Below the pieces are notes generated by a model, which searched no databases, was not told the origin of the DNA, and saw only the letters and a program-made list of their open reading frames with translations. A DNA stretch of 64,000 nucleotides from positions 186,001-250,000 of the forward strand of contig NZ_PJZH01000001.1 in NCBI RefSeq assembly GCF_002858715.1. Direction: 5' to 3'. The DNA comes from Chimaeribacter coloradensis. Lineage in GTDB: Bacteria > Pseudomonadota > Gammaproteobacteria > Enterobacterales > Enterobacteriaceae. Each line of letters opens with the position of its first letter. Within the stretch, counting starts at the first letter, position 1. Shown here piece by piece: positions 27,781-36,136 of the stretch. Both the position numbers and the translations under genes were made by a program.

Positions 27781-27809
27781 TTTACAAGCGGATCAGGGAT
27801 GTTTATAGT
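27781..27809 (+). promoter_or_regulatory. Promoter of the tRNA-Ser gene
   Basis: TTTACA (27781-27786), a 17-bp spacer and TATAGT (27804-27809) lie immediately upstream of the tRNA. The predicted start is near 27816. Confidence 0.7.
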
Positions 27810-27821
27810 TCGCGTCGTTGC

Positions 27822-27909
27822 GGAGGAGTGGCCGAGCGGCTGAAGGCAACGGTCTTGAAAACCGTCGATGGGCGACTATCCGTGAGTTCGAATCTCACCT
27901 CCTCCGCCA
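27822..27909 (+). tRNA. serT: tRNA-Ser (anticodon UGA)
   Basis: An 88-nt class II tRNA. The acceptor GGAGGAG pairs with CTCCTCC. The anticodon arm CGGTCTTGAAAACCG gives UGA. A long variable arm, TTCGAATC in the T loop and an encoded CCA end are present. It is the first element after the E. coli-like block and marks the point where gene order diverges. Confidence 0.97.
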
Positions 27910-27918
27910 TCAAATTTA

Positions 27919-27945
27919 AGGGGTTGCCGAAAGGCAGCCCCTTTT
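27919..27945 (+). terminator. Terminator of tRNA-Ser
   Basis: The stem AGGGGTTGCC / GGCAGCCCCT has loop GAA-A and is followed by TTTT. It lies 10 nt after the CCA end. Confidence 0.85.
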
Positions 27946-28283
27946 GCTTTCAGGGCGTTTCACCACGCGCGTTCCGCGCTCCCCACCGTACCGGCCCTTC
28001 TCGCGGTTTACCCCGGCTAAAACGTGATCCAGTTCTGAATTATGTGCAGAACACACTGCGTTCACCGTGAAAGTGATCGGCGTCACGACAATGACGTCAG
28101 AGATAAATTAGGATTAATGCCAATAGACGAACGGAAGTTGTCTGATTGGTGTTCCGTTAAAGAGCTGACTTGCCTGACAACCGGAGATAAGCGCCGGGGA
28201 ACATCACCTTTCCTGACTGGACTTCTGTAGCGGTAAATCTGAAGTATTGCCAGATAAGTAAAACGATGTGGTTCTCAAAACAT
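27946..28283 (+). other. Stretch without a credible gene, possible small-RNA region
   Basis: Two open frames here (28042-28230 and 28266 onward) look accidental, since they lack ribosome-binding sites and family-like composition. The segment from about 28085 is moderately AT-rich and contains short inverted repeats such as GAACGGAA / TTCCGTT (28129-28160). It runs directly into a strong orphan terminator at 28284-28308. That arrangement fits a small non-coding RNA, but I recognise no known family. Confidence 0.35.
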
Positions 28284-28308
28284 ACCCTGCCTGGTGCAGG
28301 GTTTTTTT
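28284..28308 (+). terminator. Orphan Rho-independent terminator
   Basis: The 7-bp stem ACCCTGC / GCAGGGT (28284-28290 with 28296-28302) has loop CTGGT and a run of seven T. No protein gene ends just upstream, so it probably ends an untranslated transcript. Confidence 0.8.
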
Positions 28309-28492
28309 GTCCCCGCTCACAGGCTGCAGGGGAGCCGATTTTCCACCTGCCACAGATGGCAGAACGTTTATGGATTGTTTATCATATGTTCATAATGGTC
28401 GTGAATGAATCAGCCCGGATACTGTGCAGGCCGCCCGGCGGGGGAACCCCCGCAGGCGGTGATGAACAGGGTGGGCGGCAGAGTGAGATGGT

Positions 28493-28633
28493 GTGAAAAA
28501 TAGTTCTTCTCTCCCGGAGAAACCGCCGTACCAGGAGACCCTGGGAGACGCGCAGTTTGCTGTCGCGGTATTGGTGTTAACCTCCTGTACATTAATCATT
28601 TTTACGCTGATCATTACGCTGCTGTTGACATAA
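28493..28633 (+). CDS. Small single-pass membrane protein (46 aa), first of a tandem pair
   Basis: GTG-initiated 46-residue frame. A polar N-terminus (MKNSSSLPEKPPYQETLGDA) is followed by one hydrophobic helix (QFAVAVLVLTSCTLIIFTLI) and a short LLLT tail. GAGTGAGA lies just upstream of the start. The stop is 24 bp before the next small membrane gene on the same strand. I do not recognise the family. The paired arrangement and clean topology argue for a real gene, though no homology evidence is available to me. Confidence 0.5.
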   Translation: MKNSSSLPEKPPYQETLGDAQFAVAVLVLTSCTLIIFTLIITLLLT

Positions 28634-28657
28634 CGGACGACGCAGGGAGCCGGTGAG

Positions 28658-28822
28658 ATGGAAAAAAAACGTATTGATGACAATAAGCTGATTGCAATCA
28701 TCGCGTTGCTTGCCTCCAGCCTGATTGTGGTCTCTGTGTTGTTCGGCATGACGTATTTTTCAGACCTCAAAAACCATGATGCAGCGCGGCTGGATGTCAA
28801 AAGCTGCTACATCAAAGAGTAA
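28658..28822 (+). CDS. Small single-pass membrane protein (54 aa), second of a tandem pair
   Basis: ATG-initiated 54-residue frame with a strong AGGGAG about 9 nt upstream. A basic and acidic head (MEKKRIDDNK) is followed by a hydrophobic helix (LIAIIALLASSLIVVSVLFG) and a tail FSDLKNHDAARLDVKSCYIKE with one cysteine. It is predicted as an inner-membrane peptide with an N-in orientation because of the Lys/Arg head. It is probably co-transcribed with the 46-residue gene and converges on the cupin gene. Family not recognised. Confidence 0.6.
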   Translation: MEKKRIDDNKLIAIIALLASSLIVVSVLFGMTYFSDLKNHDAARLDVKSCYIKE

Positions 28823-28841
28823 TGCCCCCGGGCAGGCGGCG

Positions 28842-29441
28842 TCACAGCCCGGCCCAATATTTCAGCGCCCCTTCACTGTGCCCGGTCACCGGGTCACTTT
28901 TCGGCAGCGGCACCCCGTGCGCCGCCTTCAAACGCTCCGCCAGCTTTTCAGGTTCATCCCGGCATAAATCGGGGCTGAACCCGGACGGGTAGGCACCTAC
29001 CAGCATAAAATCCTTATCGGCCGCGATCTGTTTATGGCCGACGCCCGCCGGGATCAGCAGCACATCCCCGACCCCGACCCGGTGGATGGGCCCCTGTTCG
29101 CCGCCCAGTTGCAGTTGGGCCGCGCCGGCATAGCAGCCCACTACTTCGTGGGTAGTGATGTGGAAATGGGTGAAGGGGTAGACCGGGTAGCGCCACTGCG
29201 GCGGCCAGCCGTTGGCCATAAACAGGTGCTCCAGGTAGGCCGCGTTGTCGGCGGTGTCCGGCGGAATAACATGGTGATAGAGCATCACCGGGTAGTGGCT
29301 GTTCGGCACGCCGTGTGCCGGGGCGGTCAGGGCAATCCTCTCCATGGCAACCTCTCGTGATTGTGCGCGGGCAAAGGGGCAAAAAGGGGCAGCGGCCAGT
29401 AACGCCAGCGCGCTGCAGAACCGGCGTCGGTCAATCGGCAT
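28842..29441 (-). CDS. Exported cupin-fold protein (YjlB-like)
   Basis: A 199-residue protein starting MPIDRRRFCSALALLAAAPF, with a twin-arginine-like signal (RRRF) and an A-A-P-rich hydrophobic stretch, so probably exported by Tat. The rest is a double-stranded beta-helix cupin. The first motif is HFHITTHEVVGCYAGAAQLQ and the second GVGDVLLIPAGVGHKQI, with His residues suited to metal binding. The layout resembles YjlB-like cupins. Substrate is unknown. GGAGGA precedes the ATG at 29441, which I prefer over a longer frame. It is divergent from osmE. Confidence 0.7.
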   Translation of the reverse strand: MPIDRRRFCSALALLAAAPFCPFARAQSREVAMERIALTAPAHGVPNSHYPVMLYHHVIPPDTADNAAYLEHLFMANGWPPQWRYPVYPFTHFHITTHEVVGCYAGAAQLQLGGEQGPIHRVGVGDVLLIPAGVGHKQIAADKDFMLVGAYPSGFSPDLCRDEPEKLAERLKAAHGVPLPKSDPVTGHSEGALKYWAGL

Positions 29442-29700
29442 CCACGTTCCTCCAGGTAACAGTGAGATAAGCACAGCAACCGTGCGGGGTTACAGCAAAC
29501 AGGTATAGCGCAAAACGTGATGGGGATCGTTTTCTGCTGATCTTTTTCTGAAAGCGCGGCAGGGGGTTTTCAGACCTTCCCGGCCGGGAAACGCCCGCTG
29601 CCGCGGGGCCGGCGGCGCACCGGGCAGGCGGTATCCCGGTTTAAAACGCGGCGGGTGCTGGGCGGGGCTGCAATCGGATTTGAAAAAAAGTCTTTATCTT

Positions 29701-29707
29701 CTAGGCT
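29701..29707 (+). promoter_or_regulatory. Putative sigma-S-type -10 element of osmE
   Basis: CTAGGCT, followed by TAAAG, resembles the sigma-S -10 consensus CTATACT and lies 34 bp before the osmE ATG. The osmE gene of E. coli is sigma-S- and osmolarity-controlled. The rest of 29442-29740 is GC-rich spacer with no gene. Confidence 0.4.
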
Positions 29708-29740
29708 TAAAGGACATAAAGCACTTCAGGAGGAGAAGTC

Positions 29741-30076
29741 ATGAATAAAAAGACACTGTTAATGGCGGCCATGGGAGCGGTAACGCTGCTGTCAGGATGT
29801 ACTGCATATGACCGCGCGTCCAGTTATGTGGATGAGCCGGTAGTGAGCGACGTCAAAGTGGGCATGACCCGTGCGCAGGTACGCGCCATTGCCGGGCCGC
29901 CGTCCACAGACGTGACGATGATCCATGCGAAAGGTACCTGCAGCAACTACGCGATTAAACCGCGTGACGGCAAGGCCCAGGTTTACTTCGTCAGCTTTGA
30001 CGAAACCGGCCATGTGCTGAATAAAGGCTACCAGTCCTGCGCGGACTACGACACCGACCCGCAACAGGGCAAGTGA
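29741..30076 (+). CDS. osmE: Osmotically inducible lipoprotein OsmE
   Basis: A 111-residue SmpA/OmlA-fold lipoprotein. The signal peptide ends in the lipobox LLSGC (Cys20), followed by TAYDRASSYVDEPVVSDVK. The conserved core VGMTRAQVRAIAGPPST, MIHAKGTCSNYAI and C-terminal YQSCADYDTDPQ match OsmE, including the two conserved Cys. AGGAGGAG lies 8 nt before the ATG. In E. coli osmE lies near 39 min, so its neighbourhood here differs. Confidence 0.95.
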   Translation: MNKKTLLMAAMGAVTLLSGCTAYDRASSYVDEPVVSDVKVGMTRAQVRAIAGPPSTDVTMIHAKGTCSNYAIKPRDGKAQVYFVSFDETGHVLNKGYQSCADYDTDPQQGK

Positions 30077-30110
30077 TCGGCTGACATACCGCCCGCGACA
30101 AGACATCGTA

Positions 30111-30147
30111 AAAATGGCCGCCCGGTTTTCCGGGCGGCCATTTTTTT
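30111..30147 (+). terminator. Terminator of osmE
   Basis: The 15-bp near-perfect stem AAAATGGCCGCCCGG / CCGGGCGGCCATTTT has a TTTT loop and is followed by more T. Confidence 0.95.
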
Positions 30148-30267
30148 ATCGTCGGCAGGGAGGGGCAATCGCTGAATTTAAGCCCGTGGCGGCCGGTTAT
30201 TCGCGCAATGGTTCCGGGCCGGGCTGGCGTACGCTACTGCCACTTTATTCGCCTGACAGGAATGACC

Positions 30268-30366
30268 ATGAGCTTACGCACTGAACGCCTTTTCAAATAC
30301 CTCAGCCTGATTTGCGGCGTGGTGATTATCGGCCTGCTGACGGTGATGTACCGCACCGGCCTCTGA
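30268..30366 (+). CDS. Putative 32-aa membrane peptide
   Basis: The frame encodes MSLRTERLFKYLSLICGVV and continues with IIGLLTVMYRTGL. This is a basic head, one hydrophobic helix and a short tail. AGGAA lies 6 nt before the ATG. It ends 7 bp before the convergent cvrA stop. Not recognised; coding status is inferred from the ribosome-binding site and topology only. Confidence 0.4.
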   Translation: MSLRTERLFKYLSLICGVVIIGLLTVMYRTGL

Positions 30367-30373
30367 TCGCTTT

Positions 30374-32098
30374 TCACCCGTCGTTATTGATCCTCACGCC
30401 GATGCGGGTCACGTTTTCACCCTCCATCTCGGCGATCGTCCAGGTGAGATCGTTCCAGTCGATGTGGTCACCGATAACCGGTTCCCCGCCCAGCCGCTGC
30501 ATCATAAAGTGGCGCAAAGGCTGGCTGGGGTCGACATCGTCCGCCAGCGTCAGGCCGTATTGCGCCGCCACCGCGCCCAGCGGGGCATCCGCCTCCAGAA
30601 TGAAGTCACCGAAGAAGCGCTCATCCACCTTGGTGTTCGGGGTTTCGCTGAAGAGCTTGCCGAGCCGGGGAATATCACTTTCACGGCCAATCACACAGAG
30701 CACATCCCCCTCCTGCAAGCGGGTGTTGCGCGTCGGGTAGAGCATCTCCTGGCCGCGGAACAGCGCCGTGATGCGCGTCTGCGGCGGCATCTGCAAATCC
30801 CGGATGGCCGCGCCGATATACCACTTCTCTGCGCCGAGCTTGTAGGTGAAATGCTGCCAGATGTTCTGCGGGTCGATATCCAGCCCGATGCGTGACTCCG
30901 GCGTCGGCGTCGGCGGCACAATCACCCGCGCCTTCTGGGCCGCCCACGCCAGGGACGTCCCCTGTACCAGCAGCGACACCAGCACAATAAAGAACGCCAC
31001 ATTAAAGAACAGGCGCGCATCAGGGATGCCCGCCATCATCGGGAACACCGCCAGGATAATCGGCACCGCGCCGCGCAGCCCGACCCACGACAGGAACACC
31101 CGTTCGCGGCCGGTAAAGCTGCGGAACGGCAGCAGGCTGGCAAACACCGCCACCGGCCGCACAAAAACAATCATCCACACCGAGAGCAGCAGCGCCGGCA
31201 GGGCGATCGGCAGCAGGTCGCTGGGGGTCAGCAGCAGGCCGAGCACCATAAACATGCCGATCTGGCTCAGCCAGGCCATGCCGTCGAAGGTTTGCAGAAT
31301 GCCGTGGCGGTTGCGGATCGGCGAGTTGCCGAGCTTGAGGCCGCAGAGGTAGACCGCCAGAATCCCGCTGCCCTCCAGCAGGGTGGTGAGGCCGAACACC
31401 AGCAGGCCGCCGCTCAGTGCCAGCAGCGGGTAGAGGCCGGGTGCCAGCTGGATGCGGTTGATCGACTGCTGTAACAGCCAGCCGCCGGCATAGCCGAGGG
31501 CGATGCCCAGCCCGAACTGGCGCACGATGTCCACAATAAACAGCCAGCTCAGCCCATGCTCCCCTTTGCCGATCATATCGATCAGGGTAATGGTCAGGAA
31601 CACCGCCATCGGGTCATTGCAGCCGGACTCAATCTCCAGCGTGGCGCTGACGCGGTCATTCAGCCCTTTGCCGCCAATCAGCGAAAACACCGCCGCCGCA
31701 TCGGTAGAGCCGACAATCGCCCCGATCAGCAGCCCCTGGTAGAGGTTAACGTGGAACAACCAGGCGGCGGCCAGCCCGGTCAGTGCGGCGGTCAGCACCA
31801 CGCCCAGGGTCGCCAGGGAGAGCGCCGGCCAGAGGGCGACGCGGAAATAGGAGGCGCGGGTGCGCATGCCGCCATCCAGCAGGATCACCGCCAGCGCCAG
31901 GTTACTGACCATGTAGGTCAGCGGGTAGTTATCGAACTCAATGCCGCCCAGGCCGTCGACGCCCGCCAGCATGCCAATCGCCAGAAAGATCACCAGGATC
32001 GGGATGCCGAGACGTGAGGAGAGAGAACTCAGCAGGATGCTTGCCCCAACCAACACGGCACCAATCACAAACAATGTGTTGATAGTGGATGCTTCCAA
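30374..32098 (-). CDS. cvrA: K+/H+ antiporter CvrA (NhaP2)
   Basis: A 574-residue CPA1-family antiporter. About 12 membrane helices span residues 5-385, with [47 protein letters not shown] and the ion-site region [17 protein letters not shown] cytoplasmic C-terminus (about 400-574) contains a TrkA_C-like domain with LREGD-type [19 protein letters not shown]. It is known in relatives as a regulator of cell volume and K+ at low osmolarity. The start is a TTG at 32098, with GGGAGAAGG upstream, giving [16 protein letters not shown] as in the family. Confidence 0.95.
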   Translation of the reverse strand: MEASTINTLFVIGAVLVGASILLSSLSSRLGIPILVIFLAIGMLAGVDGLGGIEFDNYPLTYMVSNLALAVILLDGGMRTRASYFRVALWPALSLATLGVVLTAALTGLAAAWLFHVNLYQGLLIGAIVGSTDAAAVFSLIGGKGLNDRVSATLEIESGCNDPMAVFLTITLIDMIGKGEHGLSWLFIVDIVRQFGLGIALGYAGGWLLQQSINRIQLAPGLYPLLALSGGLLVFGLTTLLEGSGILAVYLCGLKLGNSPIRNRHGILQTFDGMAWLSQIGMFMVLGLLLTPSDLLPIALPALLLSVWMIVFVRPVAVFASLLPFRSFTGRERVFLSWVGLRGAVPIILAVFPMMAGIPDARLFFNVAFFIVLVSLLVQGTSLAWAAQKARVIVPPTPTPESRIGLDIDPQNIWQHFTYKLGAEKWYIGAAIRDLQMPPQTRITALFRGQEMLYPTRNTRLQEGDVLCVIGRESDIPRLGKLFSETPNTKVDERFFGDFILEADAPLGAVAAQYGLTLADDVDPSQPLRHFMMQRLGGEPVIGDHIDWNDLTWTIAEMEGENVTRIGVRINNDG

Positions 32099-32314
32099 AA
32101 CGCCTTCTCCCTCACCGGTTATACAGCAACGACACCCGTTGCCTGATGGACCTGCCCAACAGTAGTGTAATTTACCTCAAGAATATCAAAGAGGTGATTG
32201 ATAATTTAGGAAAATGAGCGACGCGCCGGGTTTTTGCCTGCTGTCAGGGCACCGCCCCGGCAGCAGGAGAGGGAGAATCACAGAAGCAGGGCCCCGCCGC
32301 GGGGGCCGGCAGCG

Positions 32315-32443
32315 TCAGCGCGGGTGGCGGCGCGCATAGGGGTTGAGCAGATTGCGCGACCGGTTAAGCCGGATGTGCCGGTAAAGCGCATAGGCCGCGA
32401 GCACGCAGAATACCACCATCAGCAGAATTAACGCGGTTTGCAT
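32315..32443 (-). CDS. Putative 42-aa membrane protein
   Basis: A 42-residue frame. MQTALILLMVVFCVLAAYAL forms a membrane helix, followed by a basic tail (YRHIRLNRSRNLLNPYARRHPR). GGAG lies 10 nt before the ATG at 32443. No family is recognised. The strongly basic cytoplasmic tail and ribosome-binding site make it plausible. Confidence 0.4.
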   Translation of the reverse strand: MQTALILLMVVFCVLAAYALYRHIRLNRSRNLLNPYARRHPR

Positions 32444-32635
32444 GGTTGGGGCTCCGTAAAAAGTCTCAGGGCGTCCGCCGGGCGGCGGCAGCTTAAAGCA
32501 GTGTAGTGCACCGCAGCGGGTTGTGCAGTTTGTCAGCGCGCTTTCGCAGCCACAGCCCGGTTGGGCGGCGGCGCGGGAACGGGTATACTGCCGCGCTTTG
32601 CCCGCTGGCGGGCAGTATCTGAATAAGGAATTGTT

Positions 32636-33556
32636 GTGTCTGAAACGTCTCTCCCGCGTCTGCCGGGTCTGCGCCTCGCGCTTCAGGAATGGGTGCTGAT
32701 CGGCATCACTATGCTCTGGGGCGGGACTTTTCTGGTTGTGCATCTGGCGGTGCAGGTCAGCGGCCCGTTCTTTTTCGTCGGCCTGCGGTTTGCCACCGCC
32801 ACCGCCGTGCTGTTGCTGTTCTCCGCCCACACCCTGCGCGCACTGACCTGGGCGGAGCTGAAAGCCGGCAGCCTGGTGGGCGTCGCCATTATGTTCGGCT
32901 ACGGCTTGCAAACGGTGGGGCTACAGAGCATTGACAGCAGCAAGTCCGCCTTTATCACCGCCATGTACGTGCCGATTGTGCCGCTGTTGCAGTGGCTGGT
33001 GCTGCGGCGCGCGCCGGGCATCATGTCATCCCTGGGGATTGTGCTGGCGTTCGCCGGGCTGATTTTGCTGGCCGGGCCGGACAACGCCTCGCTCAGCTTC
33101 ACCTTTGGCGAGCTGATTACCCTGGTGAGCGCTTTGGCGATCGCCGCCGAGATTTTGCTGATCGGCGCGTTTGCCGGCCAGGTGAATATCCGCCGGGTGA
33201 CGATTATCCAGCTCGGCACCGCCTCGCTGCTGGCGTTTATGATGATGGCCCCGTCCGGGGAAAGCCTGCCGCCGCTCTCTGACCGCCTGCTCTGGAGCGC
33301 GCTGGGGCTGGGCTGCGCCAGCGCCCTGATTCAGGTCACCATGAACTGGGCGCAGAAAAGCGTCTCGCCGACCCGTGCCACGGTCATCTATGCCGGGGAG
33401 CCGGTGTGGGCCGGGATCGTCGGGCGGCTGGCCGGTGAGCGGCTGCCGGGCATCGCCTTGCTGGGCGGGGTGTTGATTGTGCTGGGTGTGCTGGTGAGTG
33501 AGCTGCGGCTTAAGAAGAAAAAACCGGCCGCCGTCACAGACGGGTGTGCTGGATAG
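32636..33556 (+). CDS. EamA/DMT-family permease
   Basis: A 306-residue protein with ten predicted helices in two EamA repeats (about 15-150 and 165-290). It starts at a GTG with AAGGAA upstream, giving MSETSLPRLPGLRLALQEW. Landmarks are LWGGTFLVVHLAVQ, GLRFATATAVLLLF, TAMYVPIVPLLQWLVL and PTRATVIYAGEPVWAGIVGR, which place it in the drug/metabolite transporter superfamily. The substrate cannot be told from sequence. It converges with rutG. Confidence 0.85.
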   Translation: MSETSLPRLPGLRLALQEWVLIGITMLWGGTFLVVHLAVQVSGPFFFVGLRFATATAVLLLFSAHTLRALTWAELKAGSLVGVAIMFGYGLQTVGLQSIDSSKSAFITAMYVPIVPLLQWLVLRRAPGIMSSLGIVLAFAGLILLAGPDNASLSFTFGELITLVSALAIAAEILLIGAFAGQVNIRRVTIIQLGTASLLAFMMMAPSGESLPPLSDRLLWSALGLGCASALIQVTMNWAQKSVSPTRATVIYAGEPVWAGIVGRLAGERLPGIALLGGVLIVLGVLVSELRLKKKKPAAVTDGCAG

Positions 33557-33602
33557 CGGCCGGCGTTCATCATGATGATGAGCTAAGGAGAAACTGAGGT
33601 CG

Positions 33603-34931
33603 TCAGTGATCTTTTAATGCAGGTTCTGTGCCAACCGGCAACACACGCCGGTTGCGCAGCAGCGCATTCAGCAGGATCGCCCCGAAGGTGGCCGTCCCGA
33701 TGCCGCCCAGCGTGAAGCCGCCAAGGCTCAGCGCAAAGTCCCCGGCCCCCAGCACCAGCGTCACGGCGACCATAATCAGGTTGCCGTTCTCGCTGAGATC
33801 CACCCGGTTCTGCACCCAGATCCGTGCGCCCGCCACCGCAATCAACCCAAACACCACAATCGAGGTGCCGCCCAATACTGCGCCGGGAATGGTGTGGATC
33901 ACTGCACCAAATTTGGGCGAGAAGCCCAGCAAAATAGCGACCAGCGCCGCCGCCACGAAGATCAGCGTGGAGTAGATGCGCGTCACCGCCATCACCCCGA
34001 TGTTCTCCGCATAGGTGGTCACGCCGGTGCCGCCCACCGACGCCGAGAGCATGGTCGCCAGCCCGTCGCCGACAAAGGCGCGCCCCATATAAGGGTCGAG
34101 GTTTTTACCGGTCATGCCCGCCACCGCTTTGATATGGCCGAGGTTCTCCGCCACCAGGATCACCGCCACCGGGGCGATCAGCAGCATCGCATGGCTGCTG
34201 AACACCGGCGCGCTGAACACCGGCAGCCCGAACCAGCTGGCCTGCGCCACCGGCGTAAAGTCCACCGGCGTGCCCCAGCCCAGCCCGTTGGTCACAACGA
34301 TATAGATAAGGTAAGAGGCCAGCAGCCCCATCAGGATCAACAGGCGTTGCAGCAGCCCCCGGGTAAACACCGCCACACTGCCGATGCAAAGCACCGTCAC
34401 CACCGCCATCCAGCTGTCAAACATCGAGCCGGAGACGCTCTTCACCGCAATCGGGGCCAGGTTCAGGCCAATCGCCATTACCACCGCGCCGGTCACCACC
34501 GGCGGCATCAGCCGTTCAATCCAGCGGGTGCCCACGGCCATCACCACCACGCCAATCAGCGTGTAGATCGCGCCGCAGGCGATAATGCCGCCCAGCGCCA
34601 CGCCGATGTTGGGGTTCGGCCCCTGGCCGCTGTAGCCGGTCAGGGCGATCACCAGCCCGACGAACGCGGCGCTGGAGCCGAGGTAACTGGGCACGCGGCC
34701 GCCCACCACCAGAAAGAACAGCAGCGTGCCGATGCCGGACATCAGAATCGCCAGATTGGCGTCAAAGCCCATCAGCAGCGGCATCAGCACCGTGGCCCCG
34801 AACATCGCCACCGAGTGTTGCAGCCCCATAATGAGGGTTGGCCAGAGCGGCAACCGCTCATCCGGGGCGATGAGGAGGCCGTCAAGATTGCCCTGCCGTT
34901 TATGCCATTGCGGAAACCAGGAATGTGCCAT
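33603..34931 (-). CDS. rutG: Pyrimidine permease RutG
   Basis: A 442-residue NCS2-family nucleobase transporter, last gene of the rut operon, importing uracil or thymine for degradation. It has 14 predicted helices. The sequence contains PLWPTLIMGLQHSVAMFGATVL, the NCS2 signature region VILVAENLGHIKAVAGMTG and GGTGVTTYAENIGVMAVTR. It lies 48 bp after rutF on the same strand. Confidence 0.96.
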   Translation of the reverse strand: MAHSWFPQWHKRQGNLDGLLIAPDERLPLWPTLIMGLQHSVAMFGATVLMPLLMGFDANLAILMSGIGTLLFFLVVGGRVPSYLGSSAAFVGLVIALTGYSGQGPNPNIGVALGGIIACGAIYTLIGVVVMAVGTRWIERLMPPVVTGAVVMAIGLNLAPIAVKSVSGSMFDSWMAVVTVLCIGSVAVFTRGLLQRLLILMGLLASYLIYIVVTNGLGWGTPVDFTPVAQASWFGLPVFSAPVFSSHAMLLIAPVAVILVAENLGHIKAVAGMTGKNLDPYMGRAFVGDGLATMLSASVGGTGVTTYAENIGVMAVTRIYSTLIFVAAALVAILLGFSPKFGAVIHTIPGAVLGGTSIVVFGLIAVAGARIWVQNRVDLSENGNLIMVAVTLVLGAGDFALSLGGFTLGGIGTATFGAILLNALLRNRRVLPVGTEPALKDH

Positions 34932-34979
34932 GGTGTGCTCCAGAGGTGAAGGACGGCCCGCCGCAGGGCGGCGGGGCGG

Positions 34980-35525
34980 TCAGCCGAGATGGCGGGCCAC
35001 GGGGTGGTAGCGCCGGTCGAAATAGACCAGACCGGCGTGCTTGTCACTGCGCAGCAGCGCCACCACCCGGCAGAACAGGATGTCATGGGTGCCGACGCTG
35101 ACGGTCTGGGTGATGCGGCAGTCAAAGCTCGCCACCGCCCCGGCCAGCACCGGGGAGCCGGTCTCCAGCTGCGACCAGTCAGCGGCGGCAAAGCGCGCCG
35201 CCATCGGCGTTTTGCCGCCAAACAGGTTAGAGAGATCCTCATGCCCGGCGGCCAGCGTGTTGACGCACAACTGCTGGTTAGCGGCAAATACCGGGTGTAC
35301 CGAGGCGGTGCGGTTCAGGCAGACCAGCAGCGTCGGTGGGGTGTCCGTGACGCTGCACACCGCCGAGGCGGTAAAGCCGGCGCGGCCTGCCGGGCCGTCG
35401 GTGGTGATAATGTTCACCGCCGCCCCAAGGCAGGACATGGCATGACGGAACGCCTGCGCGTCCGGCGCGGCGACGGGGAGGGGCTGGGGGGCCGCAGCGG
35501 CCTCCGGGGGTAACGCAGTGTGCAT
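34980..35525 (-). CDS. rutF: Flavin reductase RutF
   Basis: A 181-residue FMN reductase of the flavin-reductase-like family that supplies reduced FMN to the RutA mono-oxygenase. The core [40 protein letters not shown] and [10 protein letters not shown] is conserved. A 25-residue Ala/Pro-rich N-terminal extension is longer than in E. coli (about 164 residues). GGAG precedes the ATG at 35525. Confidence 0.95.
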   Translation of the reverse strand: MHTALPPEAAAAPQPLPVAAPDAQAFRHAMSCLGAAVNIITTDGPAGRAGFTASAVCSVTDTPPTLLVCLNRTASVHPVFAANQQLCVNTLAAGHEDLSNLFGGKTPMAARFAAADWSQLETGSPVLAGAVASFDCRITQTVSVGTHDILFCRVVALLRSDKHAGLVYFDRRYHPVARHLG

Positions 35526-35545
35526 ACTCGACTCCTTATCAGGGG

Positions 35546-36136
35546 TTAGATCAACCGGCAGGCGCGGTCAAACGGCAGCCGCGGCAGGCGGCTGTAAATT
35601 TTGCCGGGGTCGCCGTAGCCGATGTTGATCAGGAAATTCACCTTCCAGCCATGCTCCGCCAGAAATTCACGTTCGATTTTGGCCGGGTCAAAGCCGGACA
35701 TCGGCCCGGTGTCCAGCCCCAGCGACCGGCAGGCGATAATCAGGTAGGCGGCCTGCAGGCTGGCATTGCGGAACGCCGTCTCATGGGCCAGTTCCGGGCT
35801 GGAGGTAAACCAGCTGCGGGCATCGCCATGCGGGAAGAGTTCCGGCAGGGCGTCATAGAACGCCGGGTCCCAGGCCAGGATGGCGGTCACCGGCGCGCCT
35901 TCGGTTTTGCCGGCGTTGCCGCTGGAGAGCGCCGGCAGCAGCCGCGCCCGCGCCTCCGGGCTGCGCACAAAGACGATGCGCGCCGGGCTGCAGTTGGCGG
36001 AGGTCGGGCCAAGGCAGGCGAGCTGGTACACCTCCTGCAACAGCGCATCACTTACCGGCTTGTCCAGCCAGCCGTTCTGGGTGCGCGCGCCGGTAAACAG
36101 GGTCGCCAGCGCGGCGGGGTTCAGGGCTTCATTCAT
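35546..36136 (-). CDS. rutE: Malonic semialdehyde reductase RutE
   Basis: A 196-residue nitroreductase-fold flavoprotein that reduces toxic malonic semialdehyde to 3-hydroxypropionate. The start at 36136 gives [20 protein letters not shown] and the family length. [37 protein letters not shown] and [14 protein letters not shown] are typical. The start overlaps the rutD stop by 4 bp, indicating translational coupling. Confidence 0.96.
   Translation of the reverse strand: MNEALNPAALATLFTGARTQNGWLDKPVSDALLQEVYQLACLGPTSANCSPARIVFVRSPEARARLLPALSSGNAGKTEGAPVTAILAWDPAFYDALPELFPHGDARSWFTSSPELAHETAFRNASLQAAYLIIACRSLGLDTGPMSGFDPAKIEREFLAEHGWKVNFLINIGYGDPGKIYSRLPRLPFDRACRLI

Noticed and set aside
28042-28496. 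Two frames of 62 and 76 codons after tRNA-Ser
   Set aside because: They lack ribosome-binding sites; one runs through the strong orphan terminator hairpin.
32315-32911. 198-codon minus-strand frame overlapping the EamA permease start
   Set aside because: The upstream part is an antisense shadow; only the last 43 codons with their own ribosome-binding site are considered.
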